Origin: Proteles cristata cristata
Lineage: Eukaryota; Chordata; Mammalia; Carnivora; Hyaenidae
Length of the DNA: 64,000 nt
Direction of reading: 5' to 3'
NCBI GenBank assembly: GCA_017311185.1
Contig: JAESUZ010005166.1
Location: forward strand, 496,001 to 560,000
Part shown: positions 34,787-46,800 of the stretch, piece after piece
How positions within the stretch are numbered: position 1 is the first letter of the stretch
Layout of the letters: the number at the start of each line of letters is the position of its first letter
Position numbers and translations under genes: made by a program
Notes under the pieces: generated by a model
The model's input: the letters and a program-made list of their open reading frames with translations, nothing else
Told to the model about the DNA's origin: nothing
The model's database searches: none

Positions 34787-35009
34787 TTTTTTTTTTAATA
34801 TTTTTATTTTATTTCTAGGAGAGAGAGAGAGAGAGACAGTGTGAACAGGGGAGGGTCAGAGAGAGAGGGAATCACAGACTGAAACAGGCTCCAGGCTCTG
34901 AGCTGACAGCCAGCACAGAGCCCGACGCGGGGCTCGAACCCACGAACCGTGAGATCATGACCCAAGCGAAAGTCAGACGCTCAACCAACTAAGCCACCCA
35001 GGCGCCCCA
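34787..35009 (-). mobile_element. Felid SINE, young subfamily, minus strand
   Basis: Poly(T) on the left, near-consensus body, CCACCCAGGCGCCCC head on the right. TSD GTTTGGGCTTTTTTT flanks it (starting at 34772 and 35010). Confidence 0.94.
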
Positions 35010-35379
35010 GTTTGGGCTTTTTTTAAGCGGAAGAAATAATTTTTCTTTTCTTTTCTTATCTTTTTTTTTTTTTTTTTGATGCTTATAGGAGTGATTCACT
35101 AGGCATGAAGAGTTGATGATGAAGGGTATAGAACAGCATTGCTGGAGTGGTACCTTGGAGCAGGGAAGAGGAGGGGAGGTCCAGTCCATAAATGGAATAG
35201 CAGGCTTTAGAGTGCGTAGCTCACCTATGTAAATAGGTAGGAAGGCAGGATATATGGGTACAGATTTTACAGATGAGTGAAAAAAAATGGTGAAGGGAAC
35301 AAATGCAAGTTCTCTTACGATTGCTTTCCTTTTCTTTAAAATAGAAAGCAAACATAACTGAGAGTGAGTAGGAGGGTTA

Positions 35380-36420
35380 ATAATGTGGTAAATTGTATTT
35401 TGGGATATTGACTTGTCTTTGAATTCCTGGAATAAAAACTTTCTAAATATATTTGTAAAATATGTTTATGAATTCAGTTAACTAATATCTTATTTAGGAC
35501 TTCCACATAAACATTTATAAGTAAGTAGGCTCATGTGGTTTTTTGTTTCTTTTTAAATCATGTTGTTCTAATCCAGTTTGGGAAGAAAGCATATATGAGG
35601 TTCACAAAAGATACTGGGCAGGTATTGCTCTTCTCTTCTTTTCCTGAAACAACCTGTATATCATTAGAACTTACTGTCCCTGAAAATCAGGTAGAACCTA
35701 CCTCTAAAACCATCTATGTCTGTCTTTCTAAGTTTTCTGTACCAATTATGGCATCTTGTATTTTTTCTAATAATTCATCCATTTCATTTTGACTTTTAAA
35801 TGTATAAGCATTCATAATATTCATTTGTGTTAAAAACTCACTTCTCTCTATGGTTCTTTTTTTTTGTTGTTGTCCATTTTCATCTCTTTTTTCTTGATTA
35901 GTCTGGCAAGGGTTGCATCTATTTTCAAGAACCAGTTTTGGGTTTCTAAACATTGACAGTGTTTGGGTTTTGTATTTCACTGAGTTCTTAACTTTTTACT
36001 ATTTGGGTCCTCTCTGTTGCTCTTTTTCAAATCCATTTATCTGAATACTCGTGTTAACCTTGTTTTCTGGTGAGTACAGCTTGTTTCTCATTAAATTCCC
36101 TCCTCGATGTGACATGTAGTTTTCATTAACTAGTCTTTAGCTGCCTTCACTTATGATTTTCCTTCTTATTGTTTTGTTTTCTTTGTATTTTGTTTTTTTG
36201 TTTGTTTTTTACTCTCTGAGTGACAGAACTTGGCACATCTCTACAGGAAGCTCTTCCTTCAATGTGCCTAGACAACCTAATTTACTTTTTCCCTTCAGTG
36301 TCCTCTGTTAATTATGACACATCTTATTCAATCACAGATTTATCTGTCTTAGATGCCTTACTGTTCAATATCTTTCATATCTATCCTAAAGTTTTAATGT
36401 TCCACAAGTCAGCTTAAGCA
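35380..36420 (-). mobile_element. Old L1 ORF2 5' half, minus strand
   Basis: The reverse complement contains the L1 segment between endonuclease and reverse transcriptase. The frame at 35714-35980 reads with recognisable L1 wording, without a start or end. It is broken elsewhere. Confidence 0.65.
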
Positions 36421-36439
36421 TTTTAAATACAAAGTTAGT

Positions 36440-36546
36440 GGGGCACCTGGATGGCTCAGTTGGTAGAGCATGCGACTCATAATCTCAAGGTAGTGACTTC
36501 AAGCCCCGTGTTGGGTGTGGAGCCTACTTTAAAAATACATTCATAC
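36440..36546 (+). mobile_element. Carnivore SINE (short-body type), split from its tail by an L1
   Basis: GGGGCACCTGGATGGCTCAGTTGGTAGAGC head, B-box region GACTTCAAGCCCC, then GTGTGGAGCCTACTTTAAAAATACAT. The rest of its tail lies at 38670-38711, because L1 36547-38669 inserted into the tail. Its own imperfect TSD TAAATACAAA(GT/AT)(T/C)AGT is at 36424-36439 and 38712-38727. Confidence 0.85.
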
Positions 36547-36608
36547 ATTTCCCCCTGAGATCAGGAACACGACAGGGATGCCCACTCTCACCACTGCTGT
36601 TTAACATA

Positions 36609-38330
36609 GTGCTGGAAGTCCTAGCATCAGCCATCAGACACCAAAAAGAAATCAAAGGCATCAGAATTGGCAAAGAGGAAGTCAAACTTTCACTCTTCGC
36701 AGATGACATGATACCCCACATAGAAAACCCGACAGACTCCACCAGAAGCCTACTAGAATTGATCCAAGAATTCAGCCAAGTTGCAGGGTACAAAATCAAC
36801 GTACAGCAATCGGTTGCATTTTTATACACCAACAATGAAGCAACAGAAAGAGAAATCAAGAAACTGATCCCATTCACAATTGCACAAAAAACCATAAAAT
36901 ACCTCAGAATAAACCTAACCAAGGATACAAGAGATCTGTATGATGAAAACTATAGAATACTTATGAAGGAAATTGAAGAAGACACAAAGAAATGGAAAAA
37001 CATTCCATGCTCATGGATAGGAAGAATAAATATAGTTAAGATGTCATTACTACCTAAGGCACTCTACACATTCAATGCAATTCCAATCAAAATTGCACCA
37101 GCATACTTCTCAAAACTAGAACAAACTATCCAAAAATTTGTATGGAACCACAAAAGACCCCGAATAGCCAAAGTAATCCTGAAAAATAAAACCAAAACGG
37201 GAGGGATCACCATCCCAGACTTTAGCCTCTACTACAAAGCTGTCATCATCAAGACAGTATGGTATTGGCACAAAAACACACACATAGACCAATGCAACAG
37301 AATTGAGAACTCAGAAGTGGACCCAAAAGTATACAGCCAACTGATCTTTGACAAACCAGGAAAGAATATCCGATGGAAAATAGACAGCCTCTTTAACAGA
37401 TGGTGTTGGGAGAACTGGACAGCAACATGCAGAAGAATGAAACTAGATCATTTTCTCACACCATGCACAAAAATAAACTCAAAATGGATAAAGGACCTGA
37501 ACGTGAGACAGGAAACTATCAACACCCTAGAGGAGAAAGCAGGAAACAACCTCCTTGACCTCCACCGCAGCAACTTCTTACTTGACACATCCCCAAAAGC
37601 AAGGGAATCAAGAGCAAAAATAAACTGTTGGGACCTCATCAAGATTAAAAGCTTCTGCACAGCCAAGGAAACAACCCAGAAAATTAATAGGCAACCAACG
37701 GAATGGGAAAAGATAGTTGCAAATGACATATCAGATAAAGGGTTGATATCCAGAATCTACAAGGAACTCACCAAACTACATGCCCGAAAAACAAACAACC
37801 CAGTGAAGAAATGGGCAGAAGATATGAACAGACACTTCTCCAAAGAGGACATCCAGATGGCCAACAGACACATGAAACGATGCTCAGCATCGCTCCTCAT
37901 CAGGGAAATACAAATCAAAACCACACTGAGATACCACCTCACGCCAGTCAGAGTGGCTAAAATGAGCCAATCAGAGAACTCTAGATGCTGGCGAGGATGT
38001 GGAGAAACGGGCACCCTCCTACACTGTAGGTGGGAATGTAAACTGGTACAGCCCCTCTGGAAAACAGTGTGGAGGTTCCTAAGGAAACTAACAATAGAAC
38101 TCCCCTATGACCCAGCAATAGCACTGCTAGGAATTTACCCAAGGGATACAGAAATGCTGAGGCATAGGAGCACATGTACCCCAATGTTCATAGCAGCACT
38201 CTCCACAATAGCTAAAACATGGAAAGAGCCTAAGTGTCCATCCACAGATGAATGGATCAAGAAGATGTGGTTTATCTATACCATGGAATACTACATGGCA
38301 ATGAGAAACAATGAAATCTGGCCTGTGTAG
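36609..38330 (+). pseudogene. L1 ORF2 C-terminal part, open for 573 codons
   Basis: An open frame through the end of the reverse-transcriptase domain (LFADDM, the active-site pair of aspartates) and the C-terminal Cys-rich segment ([18 protein letters not shown], near residues 455-472), ending at TAG 38330. The endonuclease domain and the first half of the RT domain are missing, so it cannot mobilise itself. The apparent start Met is internal to the original protein. The long open frame shows recent insertion, not function. Confidence 0.9.
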
Positions 38331-38529
38331 CAACATGGATGGACCTTGAGGGTGTTATGCTGAGCGAAATAAGTCAGGCAGAGAAGGACAAATATCATAT
38401 GTGTGCACGTATAGGAGGATTAGGAGGAACTTAACAGAGGACCAAGGGGAGAAGAAGGGCGGAAATGGTGGGGGAAAGGGAGAGAGGCAAACCATGAGAG
38501 ACTCTTGAATGCTGACAAAAACTGAGGAC

Positions 38530-38580
38530 TGGTGGATGTGGGGGGGAGGAGGGGTGGGCATGGAGGAGGGCACTTGTGGG
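38530..38580 (+). other. G-rich tract of the L1 3' UTR
   Basis: Runs of 5-7 G separated by short spacers, the usual G-quadruplex-prone segment of mammalian L1 3' UTRs. The complementary C-rich tract is at 48030-48050 in the minus-strand copy. Confidence 0.8.
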
Positions 38581-38727
38581 GATGAGCACTGGGTGTTATG
38601 TGGAAACTAATTTGACAATAAACTATTTGTAAAAAAAAAATAAAATTAAAAAAAAATAAAAAGTAAAAATAAAAATACATACATACGTATATACATACGT
38701 ATATACATACGTAAATACAAAATCAGT

Positions 38728-39455
38728 AAATAGTGTTCTAATAGGACTCTATAAGAGACAGGAATTTATCTAAGTAACCTTAAGAAAAACTGGTAGGGGA
38801 GATAGTTATTAAAGAAACAAGATGTAGGAAAGGACTTGGAAAGGCTCTGGAAGGCCTAAGGAATCACATCAGCTTTAAAAACCACCTTCTCTCTTTTTAT
38901 CTCTCTGTTTCCTTTCTCCTCTAGTATTAATGTTCCTTTATGGCTTTAGCTTGTCATGACAAGCTTCATAGTACCCTTTCAGTGCTGGTTCTCACTAATC
39001 TTTTTCTCATTACTTCTTAGTCATAAGTTCACAGATAGGAAATTGATAGGCCAACTCATGTTTTCACATGGCATGGATTGCTGGCCACCATGGTAGATTG
39101 GTTTCTTTGGGGTCAGGTACTGACAACCTCCAGTCTGTTCAACTGTGGGCCTAGGGTAGAGTCATGTGGCTCAGTACATGTCTAAGGGCTGGCTCCACAG
39201 CAGTGATTATAGGCAAATATATCCTTCTAGAAGAGATAGTAGATATGCAAGGGCAATAATGGAATCCACCAGGTCTCCAATTAATTACCTTTTGGATTTA
39301 TTTTAATTTTCTTCCAATAATACTGAGTTAAGAGCAGTATAATAGCAATCAGTTCATTGAGCACGTCACCACTTCTTCATTTCCATATAGCTCAACAAAG
39401 AACAAAATGGCTTCCACTAACCACTTAGTTATAAGATGTGCATAAAAAAGACAAA
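38728..39455. other. No gene recognised
   Basis: Unique-looking intron sequence between the L1 and the Tigger-like element. Confidence 0.5.
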
Positions 39456-39457
39456 TA

Positions 39458-39895
39458 CAGTAATCCCACCTTATCTGCAGGGGATATACTCCAGGACCCC
39501 CAGTGGATGCCTGAAAGGATAGTACCAAACTCTATATATGTTGTTTTTTCCTATACACACATACCTACAATAAAATTTAATTTATAAATAAGGCACAGTA
39601 AGAAGTTAATAATAACAAAATATAACATATAATAATATACTGTAATAAAAGTTATGTGAATGTGGTCTCTCTCAAAATGTGTTATGTGTCCTTACCCTTC
39701 TTGGATGATGTGAGATGATAAAATGCTGGTGTGCTGAGATGAAGTGAGGTAGATGACATAGGCACTGGGATGTAGCATCAGGCTACTACTGACCTTTTGA
39801 TGCTCTGTCAGGAGGGTCATCTGCTTCCAGACCACAGTTGACTAAGGGTAACTGAAACCAGGGAAAGAGAAATTGCTGATAAGAGGAGACTACGG
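39458..39895 (+). mobile_element. Tigger-like non-autonomous DNA transposon
   Basis: Starts CAGTAATCCCACCTTATCTGC and ends ATAAGAGGAGACTACGG, with similar terminal inverted repeats and a TA duplication on each side (39456-39457 and 39896-39897). The interior ('TCCAGGACCCCCAGTGGATGCCTGAAA', 'TCATCTGCTTCCAGACCACAGTTGACT', in pieces) matches a common mammalian TcMar-Tigger family. Confidence 0.75.
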
Positions 39896-39897
39896 TA

Positions 39898-40715
39898 ACC
39901 CAAGTAAAAGATGGGCAAAAGATTTAAACAGAGGATATACAATAAGCACATGACAGGATGCTCAACATCATTAGTCATTAGGTAAATGCAGATAAAAGCC
40001 ACAGCAGGCACCACCTCACATCCACTAGGATGGCTATGATCAAAATTGGAAAATGCCAAGTGTGGATGAGGGTGTGGGACAACTGGAACCCTAGTATATC
40101 AATGATAGCTCTTAAAACAGTATGGCTACTGTGCAGTCTGGTGGTTTCTCAGAAAGTTAAACAAATTTGTTGTATGAACGAGCAGTTGTACTACTAGGTA
40201 TGTGCATAGAGAATTACAGACATGCATTCACACAAAACTTGTATGTAAATGTTCATAGGAGCAGTGTTCATAATAAACAAAAAGTGGAAACAACCTAAAT
40301 GTCCATCAACTGATAAATGGATCAACTAAATGTGGTATATCCTTACAAAGGAAAACTATTCAGTCATAAAAGGAATAGAATGCTGATACATGCTACAACA
40401 TAGATAAACCTTGAAAACATTTTGCTCAGTGAAAGAAATCAGACATAAATGGCCACATGTGGTATGATTTCATTTCCAAAATAGGCAAAACCTTAGAAAC
40501 GAAGAGTAGATTAGTGGTTGCCAGGGGCTGGAGGAAGAAGGAAATGGGGGTGACTGCTAATGGGCATGGGCTTCTTTTTGGGGTGATACAACTGTTCTGG
40601 AATGAGACAGTGTTGATGGTTGCATAACCTTATGAATACACTAAAAAACACTGAATTGTATGCTTTAAAATACTGAGTTTTATGACATGTGAATGATACC
40701 TCAAAAATGTTTTCG
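39898..40715 (+). mobile_element. Old L1 3' end, plus strand
   Basis: The C-terminal ORF2 and 3' UTR of an old L1: 'GGAAACAACCTAAATGTCCATCAACTG', 'GGTTGCCAGGGGCTGGAGG' and 'TTTAAAATACTGAGTTTTATGACATGTGAATG', in pieces. All frames are broken. Confidence 0.75.
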
Positions 40716-40941
40716 CATAAAAAATGTGCAGAGGTTTCTAAGCTTTTTTTATAGGAAAACACTACTTACAGCTATTTCAGTTAAAATACATATATTGCTT
40801 TCGAAAGCCATTTTATTATTTAAAATGTGATTACTTGTTTTTCAGTAATTAGCAGACTTTAGTATTCTAGTATTACAACTAATTTTTTGGCTGCAGGAAG
40901 ATTTTAATAAAGTAGGATTTTTTTTTCTTGTCTCTCAACAG

Positions 40942-41294
40942 TTTCTACTTCTGCCCCTGAGGAAGAGGCAATAAATAGTTTGGAGATGTCACTGCCTGAG
41001 TACAGATACAAAAGGGCCAACTTGCCACCAGATAAGACAAGAGAATTGTCCTTACAAGATACCAATCAGTATGTTCATGAGATTTTAGAATTTCAGAAGA
41101 AAAATGCAAACAAAATTAAAACCTTAAGCGGTGTGTTTTGGGGGAATCATCCCCAAAGAAAACGCAGAGGATACTCAGAAAAGTGTTGTCTTAGAGGATG
41201 TACTAAAGAAGAACTCAGCATTGCATGCTTTCCATTTATTGATCATAAAAACTTACAGAAACATGTAACATCAGTCATGGCTGACATATACTAA
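40942..41294 (+). CDS. INSL6: INSL6 exon 2 (coding): C peptide, cleavage site, A chain
   Basis: Completes the 211-residue prohormone (residues 95-211), close to the 213 of the human protein. The C peptide runs to residue 166. RKRR at 167-170 is a furin-type cleavage site. The A chain is 171-211 and holds [15 protein letters not shown] (Cys176, 177, 181, 190), the invariant insulin-family pattern. Together with B-chain Cys33 and Cys45 this allows the standard three disulfides. The reading frame continues from exon 1 (G|TT = Val95) and ends with TAA at 41292-41294. No frameshift or premature stop is present. The long C-terminal tail after the last cysteine (21 residues) is typical of INSL6. Confidence 0.95.
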
Positions 41295-41318
41295 CCATCA
41301 TAGGAATTATACTAACTT

Positions 41319-41324
41319 AATAAA
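41319..41324 (+). terminator. INSL6: INSL6 poly(A) signal
   Basis: AATAAA, 25 bp after the stop codon, followed by a T/G-rich stretch at 41339-41360. This implies a very short 3' UTR of about 50 bp. Confidence 0.8.
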
Positions 41325-41360
41325 AGCTTAATATATTTATTTTATTTTTGGTAATTGTCC

Positions 41361-41920
41361 TTGTAAGTTCTTTGCTGTGAATACCATCTAGCTGCACTTG
41401 CAGGCACTTAATAATACATTATGTGGTAATAGGAATCTTGGTATTTTCTTTGGTAATCCCAATTTTTCATATATTTTTATATTTGAAGAAGATCTTACTG
41501 GAGGTGGCATGATCCATGTAGACATCTGAGAATTACCTGTCCATGCTCGTCATTGTGCTTGAAACTCTCTCAGGCTGCATTTAAATGGCTTGTGGAATGT
41601 TCTGCATTCCATCTGTATGACATACAGACTGACGCCCATGACTATTAGGCTCACTCCCTTATGCCAATACATCTGTCCGACCACGTTAAAAATAACTAAC
41701 CAACTACCACTCCTAGTAGGAGCTCTTATACTGTAATAGTAGGTATGCTTTTAATTCCTTGAGCTTTATTATAGTAACTGGTCAGAAAGTTGTCATTGAG
41801 GACTTAAAGAGAGTTCAGTGAATGTCTCTAGATTACAAAAATCTCCCCAAGATACTAGGTCTTTGCTTCAAAAGTATTGATATCATGTGATACTCCATTT
41901 TGGCTTGGTCAGAATAGAGT
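41361..41920. other. No gene recognised downstream of INSL6
   Basis: AT-rich intergenic sequence with no recognisable exon. JAK2, the expected next gene in mammals, was not seen in the remaining 22 kb. Confidence 0.5.
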
Positions 41921-41924
41921 GCTG

Positions 41925-42100
41925 ACCTAGCCAGCAGTGACAGCATCCCCTGGGAACTTGTTAGAAATGCAGTTCTCAAGTCCCACCCCAGACCTACTGA
42001 ACCAGAAACTCTGGGTGTGGGGCTCAGCAACCTGCGTTGTTACAAGTCCTCCCACTCATTCTGAGGTCAGTTAAAGGTCAAGAACTGCTGGTAAAAGTCA
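41925..42100 (-). mobile_element. MER5-like (hAT-Charlie) element, minus strand
   Basis: 'CAGCATCCCCTGGGAACTTGTTAGAAATGCAG', 'CCCCAGACCTACTGAACCAGAAACTCTGGG' and a closing 'CAAGAACTGCTGG' (read in pieces) follow the MER5A/B plan. Confidence 0.75.
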
Positions 42101-42670
42101 TGTTGAAATCTGATACTAGTTATGTGCTTGCATATCTCAACTCAATATGATGTTATAACACCAAGTTCTTGGTGTATTTTTCTACTTTTTGTCCACATGT
42201 GAAATATTTTCAATGGTACAAATTAGAGAAGAACCTAATCCATAATATCCAAAGTGGAATTCTTACTTTCCACTGCTAATTTGGAGGTAAGCATCATTTG
42301 ATATATTTCTCAAGTTTCTCAAATATGTACTGTAACGCTCTTTACAATTAAAATTTTGATTCCTATTTGACGCTGTTGTTTCTTAGGACAAAGATTCTTT
42401 TTCACATGTATTTATATCATATACACTTAGAATGCATTAATAAATATGTCTGAACTTTTTGAACAGTTCCTGGGTAGTCTACATTCAGTTATCTTTCTGA
42501 ATTTGGGGAGTCACCTGCTGAGATACAAAATGACAGATCACATCATGGTTTAGTAGTAGATGAAGTCTGCTGAGCATTAGATGAAAATGCAACATTGAGA
42601 AATGCCTATGCTCAGGCCAAAATGCAGTGATGCACTTGAGCCCGGTTTGAATTATAGATTTGTCCTTGTA
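42101..42670. other. No gene recognised
   Basis: Unique-looking intergenic sequence up to the L1 target site. Confidence 0.45.
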
Positions 42671-43737
42671 GTCTAAGAATAAAAATACAGGAGACCGAGG
42701 AGTTAAGATGGCAGAGAAGTAGGGGGACCGGGGTTTCCCTCATCCCTCAAACACAGCTGTGGTGAGGTCAGATCAGCTGGAACACCTGGGAAATCAATCC
42801 GTGGAGTGACAGAAAGACCTCCCCAGGTGGAGGGAGACAGCTATGCAGGACAGAGGTGCTGGTCTGTGAACTGGAGCTGAAACAGGGTAGGCACGAAGGG
42901 GAGGGAACCCCTTCTGTGGAGAGAGGAGAGACCGAGAGGCTGTGCAAGGGTGGTGCTGTGCCAGTACAAGAGAAAACCCTGTCTAGACCACGCGCTGGGG
43001 AAGGAGAACTATGGAGAGTGCCAGTTTCTATTCTGCAAACAGCTTCAGGAGCTGAAGATTGGAGTTTTCAATCCACCGTGGTGTGCGCACCTGGTTGGGA
43101 GGAGGCTGGCCCGCGATGCAGTACGATCTCAGGGGTACACTGGGAGAGAATGGTCTCCCCAAGGATAAAAGACCCTGCAGGCGCCAACCAAAGGCCTTTT
43201 ATTGGTAGGGCTAAGTGACGCTACAGAAGAACAGAGTCTGCGAGGGGCAGGGCTCGAGGCATCAGGGTTTGAATCCCAGCCCAGCACCTAGGAGGTGTGG
43301 GAGACCACAGAGCCTGGCAAGCTGAGCACCCACACTCTTCGATGGGGTCTGCTTGAACAGCATGGTTTGAGGTACCAAGTCTGGAGAGGAGAGACTGGGG
43401 TGTCGCCATTGCCATTGTTTTCCCCATCACAGACAGGGTGGTACTTAAGGGGACAGCATGGCAACGCCCAGTGGAGGTAGAACCTTTTATATCAACCCCT
43501 GTCCTTCTGTGCCCACAACTACTTATCTACTAGAGCGAGACTGTCAATGAGCGAACAGACAGCTTCTCCTCCAGACCAGCCCAGCCATGTCCCAGGCACG
43601 AATACAACTAACCTGTGGTTTTGTATGTTAGTCTGCTTGTCTTTTTTTTCTTCTCTTTTTCTTTCTACCCTTTTCTTTCTTTCCTTTAGAATAATTTAGA
43701 ATAAGGCTCATAGTTTACTTGATTTCTGGTCAATCTA

Positions 43738-43826
43738 TCTACATATATACATATATATATATATCTACACATTCTCATATATATATACATTCTCATATAT
43801 ATACATTCTCATATATATATATTTCT
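43738..43826. repeat. AT-rich minisatellite in the L1 5' UTR
   Basis: Repeats of (CA)TATATATA CATTCT, about 18-22 bp per unit, four to five units, inside the outer L1's 5' UTR. A local expansion, since other L1s lack it as far as I know. Confidence 0.8.
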
Positions 43827-46800
43827 TTCTCTGATTTGTTTAATCAGGCAATTTTACTCTATTCTTTTTATACCTTTTCTATATCTCCTTTATTTTCCTT
43901 TTTTTCTCTCTAGATTAAGCTGTATAGTTTCTCTGATACTCTGCGTGGTCTTTTTTCCCCACCTCTTTCATTTTAATCTTTGTATGGGATCAAATACCCC
44001 ACACACACTTTCCTTTTTTCCAGGGTTACTAGAACAAACCAAAGCACACTGGTGTAAGGTCCAAACAATCCAAGTTCCTCTAAGGAGGAGCTCTGCAATG
44101 GACTGACCAATGGGACAGAGCAGCCAAATACCTAACAACAGAGTCCATGCAACACACTCCAAAAACACTTCCTGAAGTGCCAGGCCCTGGAAAGTGTATG
44201 ACCCCTTCTTAATATAGTAGTACTTGCAGGTGCAGGATACATAAGTTATTAAAACACATAAAAAACAGAAACCGAGTCAAAATGACAAAATGGAAATTCT
44301 CCTCAAAAGAAAATCTAGGAAGAAATGATAGCCAGAGAATTACTCAAAACAGATGTAAACAAGATATCTGAACAAGAATCTAGAATAATAGTCATAAGAC
44401 TAATAGCTGGGCTTGAAAAAAAAAACATAGAAGACAGCAAAAAATCTACTGCAGCAGAGATCAAAGACCTAAGAAACAGTCATGATGAATTAATAAATGC
44501 TATAAGTGAGATGCAAAATAAACTCGATACAGTGACAGGACAGAAGAAGCAAAGGAGAGAAGAGGTGAAATAGAAGATAAAATTATGGAAAATGATGAAG
44601 CTGAAAAAAAGAGGGAAAGGAAATTACTAGACAATGCGGGGACAATAAGAGATCTAAGTGATTCAATGAAACAAAATAGTATCTATATCGTAGGAGTTCC
44701 AAAAGAAGTTGAGAGAAAGAGCAGAAGGTTTATTTGAACAAATTAGAGCTGAGAATCTTCCTAATCTGAGGAAGGAAGCAGGCACCCAAGTCCAAGAGGT
44801 GCAGAGAAATCCCCTTCAAAATCAACAAAAACAGATCAACACCATGACATATCACAGTGAAACTAGTAAAATACAAAGATAGAGAATTATGAAAAGCAGC
44901 TAGTGACAAATGGGCCTTATCCTACAAGAGTAGATACTTAAGGTAGTAGCAGACCTGTCCAGTGAAACTTGTCAGGCCAGAAGGGAGTAGCAGGAAATAT
45001 TCAATGTGCTGAATAGGAAAAATATGCAGCCAAGAATCCCTTGGTGGAGCAAGGGTGGAGCTGTCATTCAGAATAGAAGGAGAGATAAAGGTTTTCCCAC
45101 ATAAAAACTAAAGGAGTTCGTGACCACTAAACCAACCCTGCAAGAGATCCAAGGTGGACACTGTGTAGAGGAAAGCAGCAAAGACTACAAAGGATCACAG
45201 ACATGACCACAAGCACAAAACCTGCAGATAATATAATGTCACTAAATCCATATCTTTGAGTAATTACTCTAACTGTAAATGGACTAAATGCTCCAATCAA
45301 AAGACAAAGGGTATCATTAAAAAAAAAAAAAGATCCATCTGTATGCTGCCTATGAGAGACTCATTTCAGATCTGAGGACACCTGCAGATTGAAAGTGAGG
45401 GGATCGAGAACCATCTATCATGCTACTAGATGTCAAAAGAAAGCCAGAGTAGCCACACTTATAATAGACAAACTAGACTTTAAAACAAAGACTGTAATGA
45501 GAGATGAAGAATGACATAAAAAAAGAGCTAACAATTGTAAATGTTTATGCCCTCCACATAAACACCCAAATATATAAATCAATTAATCACAAACCTAAAC
45601 AAGTGTACAGATCATAAACTATGATAGTAGGGGATTTAAATACCCCACTTATAGCAATGGATAGATCATCTAGGAAGAAAACCAATAAGGAAACATGGCT
45701 CAGAATGACACTTTGGACCAGATGGCATTAACATCCAAACTTCAGAACTTTTCAACCTAACACAGAAGAATACACATTCTTCTCAAATGTACATGGAACA
45801 TTCTCTAAAATAGATCACATACTAGGTCACAAAATAGCCCTCAACAAGTATAAAAGGATTGATTTCATGTCATGCATATTTTCAGATCACAACACTATGA
45901 AACTTGAAATCAACCACAGAAAAAATTTGGAAAGCCCCCAAATACATGGAGGTTAACCAGGAAATTAAAGAAGAAAATTTAAAATACACAGAAGCAAATA
46001 AAAATAAAAACATGATAGTCCAAACCCTTTGGATGCAGCAAAAGCAGTCCTAAGAGGAAAATACGTTGCAATTCAGGCCTATCTCAAGAAGCAAGAAAGC
46101 TCCCAAACATACAACCTAACATCACACCTAAAGAAGCAAGAAAGGCAACAGCAAAAACAGCCCAAATCCAGTGGAAGAAGGGAAATAACAAAGATTAGAG
46201 CAGAAATAAACAATATAAAATAAAATAAAAAAAAACAGAATAGATCAATGAATCTAAGAGCTGGATTTTTGAAAGATTATACAAAATTGACAACGCCCTA
46301 GCCAGACTTCTCAAAAAGAAAATAAAGAGGACCCAAATAGATAAAATATAAATAAAGTAGGAGAGATCACAATCAACATCACAGAAATACAAACAATTAT
46401 TTGAGAATACTATGAAAAATTATATGCCAACAAACTGGACAATCTGGAAGAAATGGACAAATTCCTGGACACCCACACACTACCAAAACTCAAACAGGAA
46501 GAAACAGAAAATCTGAACAGACCCATAACCACAAAGAAATTGAATTGGTTTCCAAAAACCTCCCCACAAATAAGAGTCCTGGGCCAGATGGCTTTCTATG
46601 GGGATTCTACCAGAAATTTAAAGAAGAGTTAATACCTATTTTTCTGAAGCTGTTCCCCCAAAAAACAGAAAGGAAAACTTCCATACTCATTCAATGAAGC
46701 CAGCATTACCTTGATTCCAAGGTAATTACAGGCCAAGGTCCCTGATGAACATGGATGCAAAAATTCTCAACATGATACTAGCATAACAAATTCAACAGTA

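Larger units (their letters stand above)
36547..38669 (+). mobile_element. Young carnivore L1, 5'-truncated, inserted in a SINE tail
   Basis: The last 2.1 kb of an L1: ORF2 from within the reverse-transcriptase domain to its stop, then a 3' UTR with a G-rich tract (38530-38580) and a poly(A) tail. The 17-bp TSD TAAAAATACAT(T/A)CATAC is at 36530-36546 and 38670-38686 with one mismatch. The 5' end begins at the same phrase (TTTCCCCCTGAGATCAGG) seen inside the other L1 copies. Confidence 0.93.
23788..40941 (+). other. INSL6: INSL6 intron, about 17.2 kb
   Basis: Bounded by GTAAAAAT at 23788 and TTTTTTTCTTGTCTCTCAACAG ending at 40941; the latter is a good pyrimidine tract and acceptor. Most of it is transposon sequence (listed separately). 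It splits the coding sequence within the C peptide, the standard position for this gene family. I see no other coding exon in it. Confidence 0.9.

Noticed and set aside
36609..38330. 573-codon reverse-transcriptase frame as a possible domesticated gene
   Set aside because: It has the TSDs, truncation and poly(A) of a normal young L1 insertion and lacks the endonuclease and half of RT.
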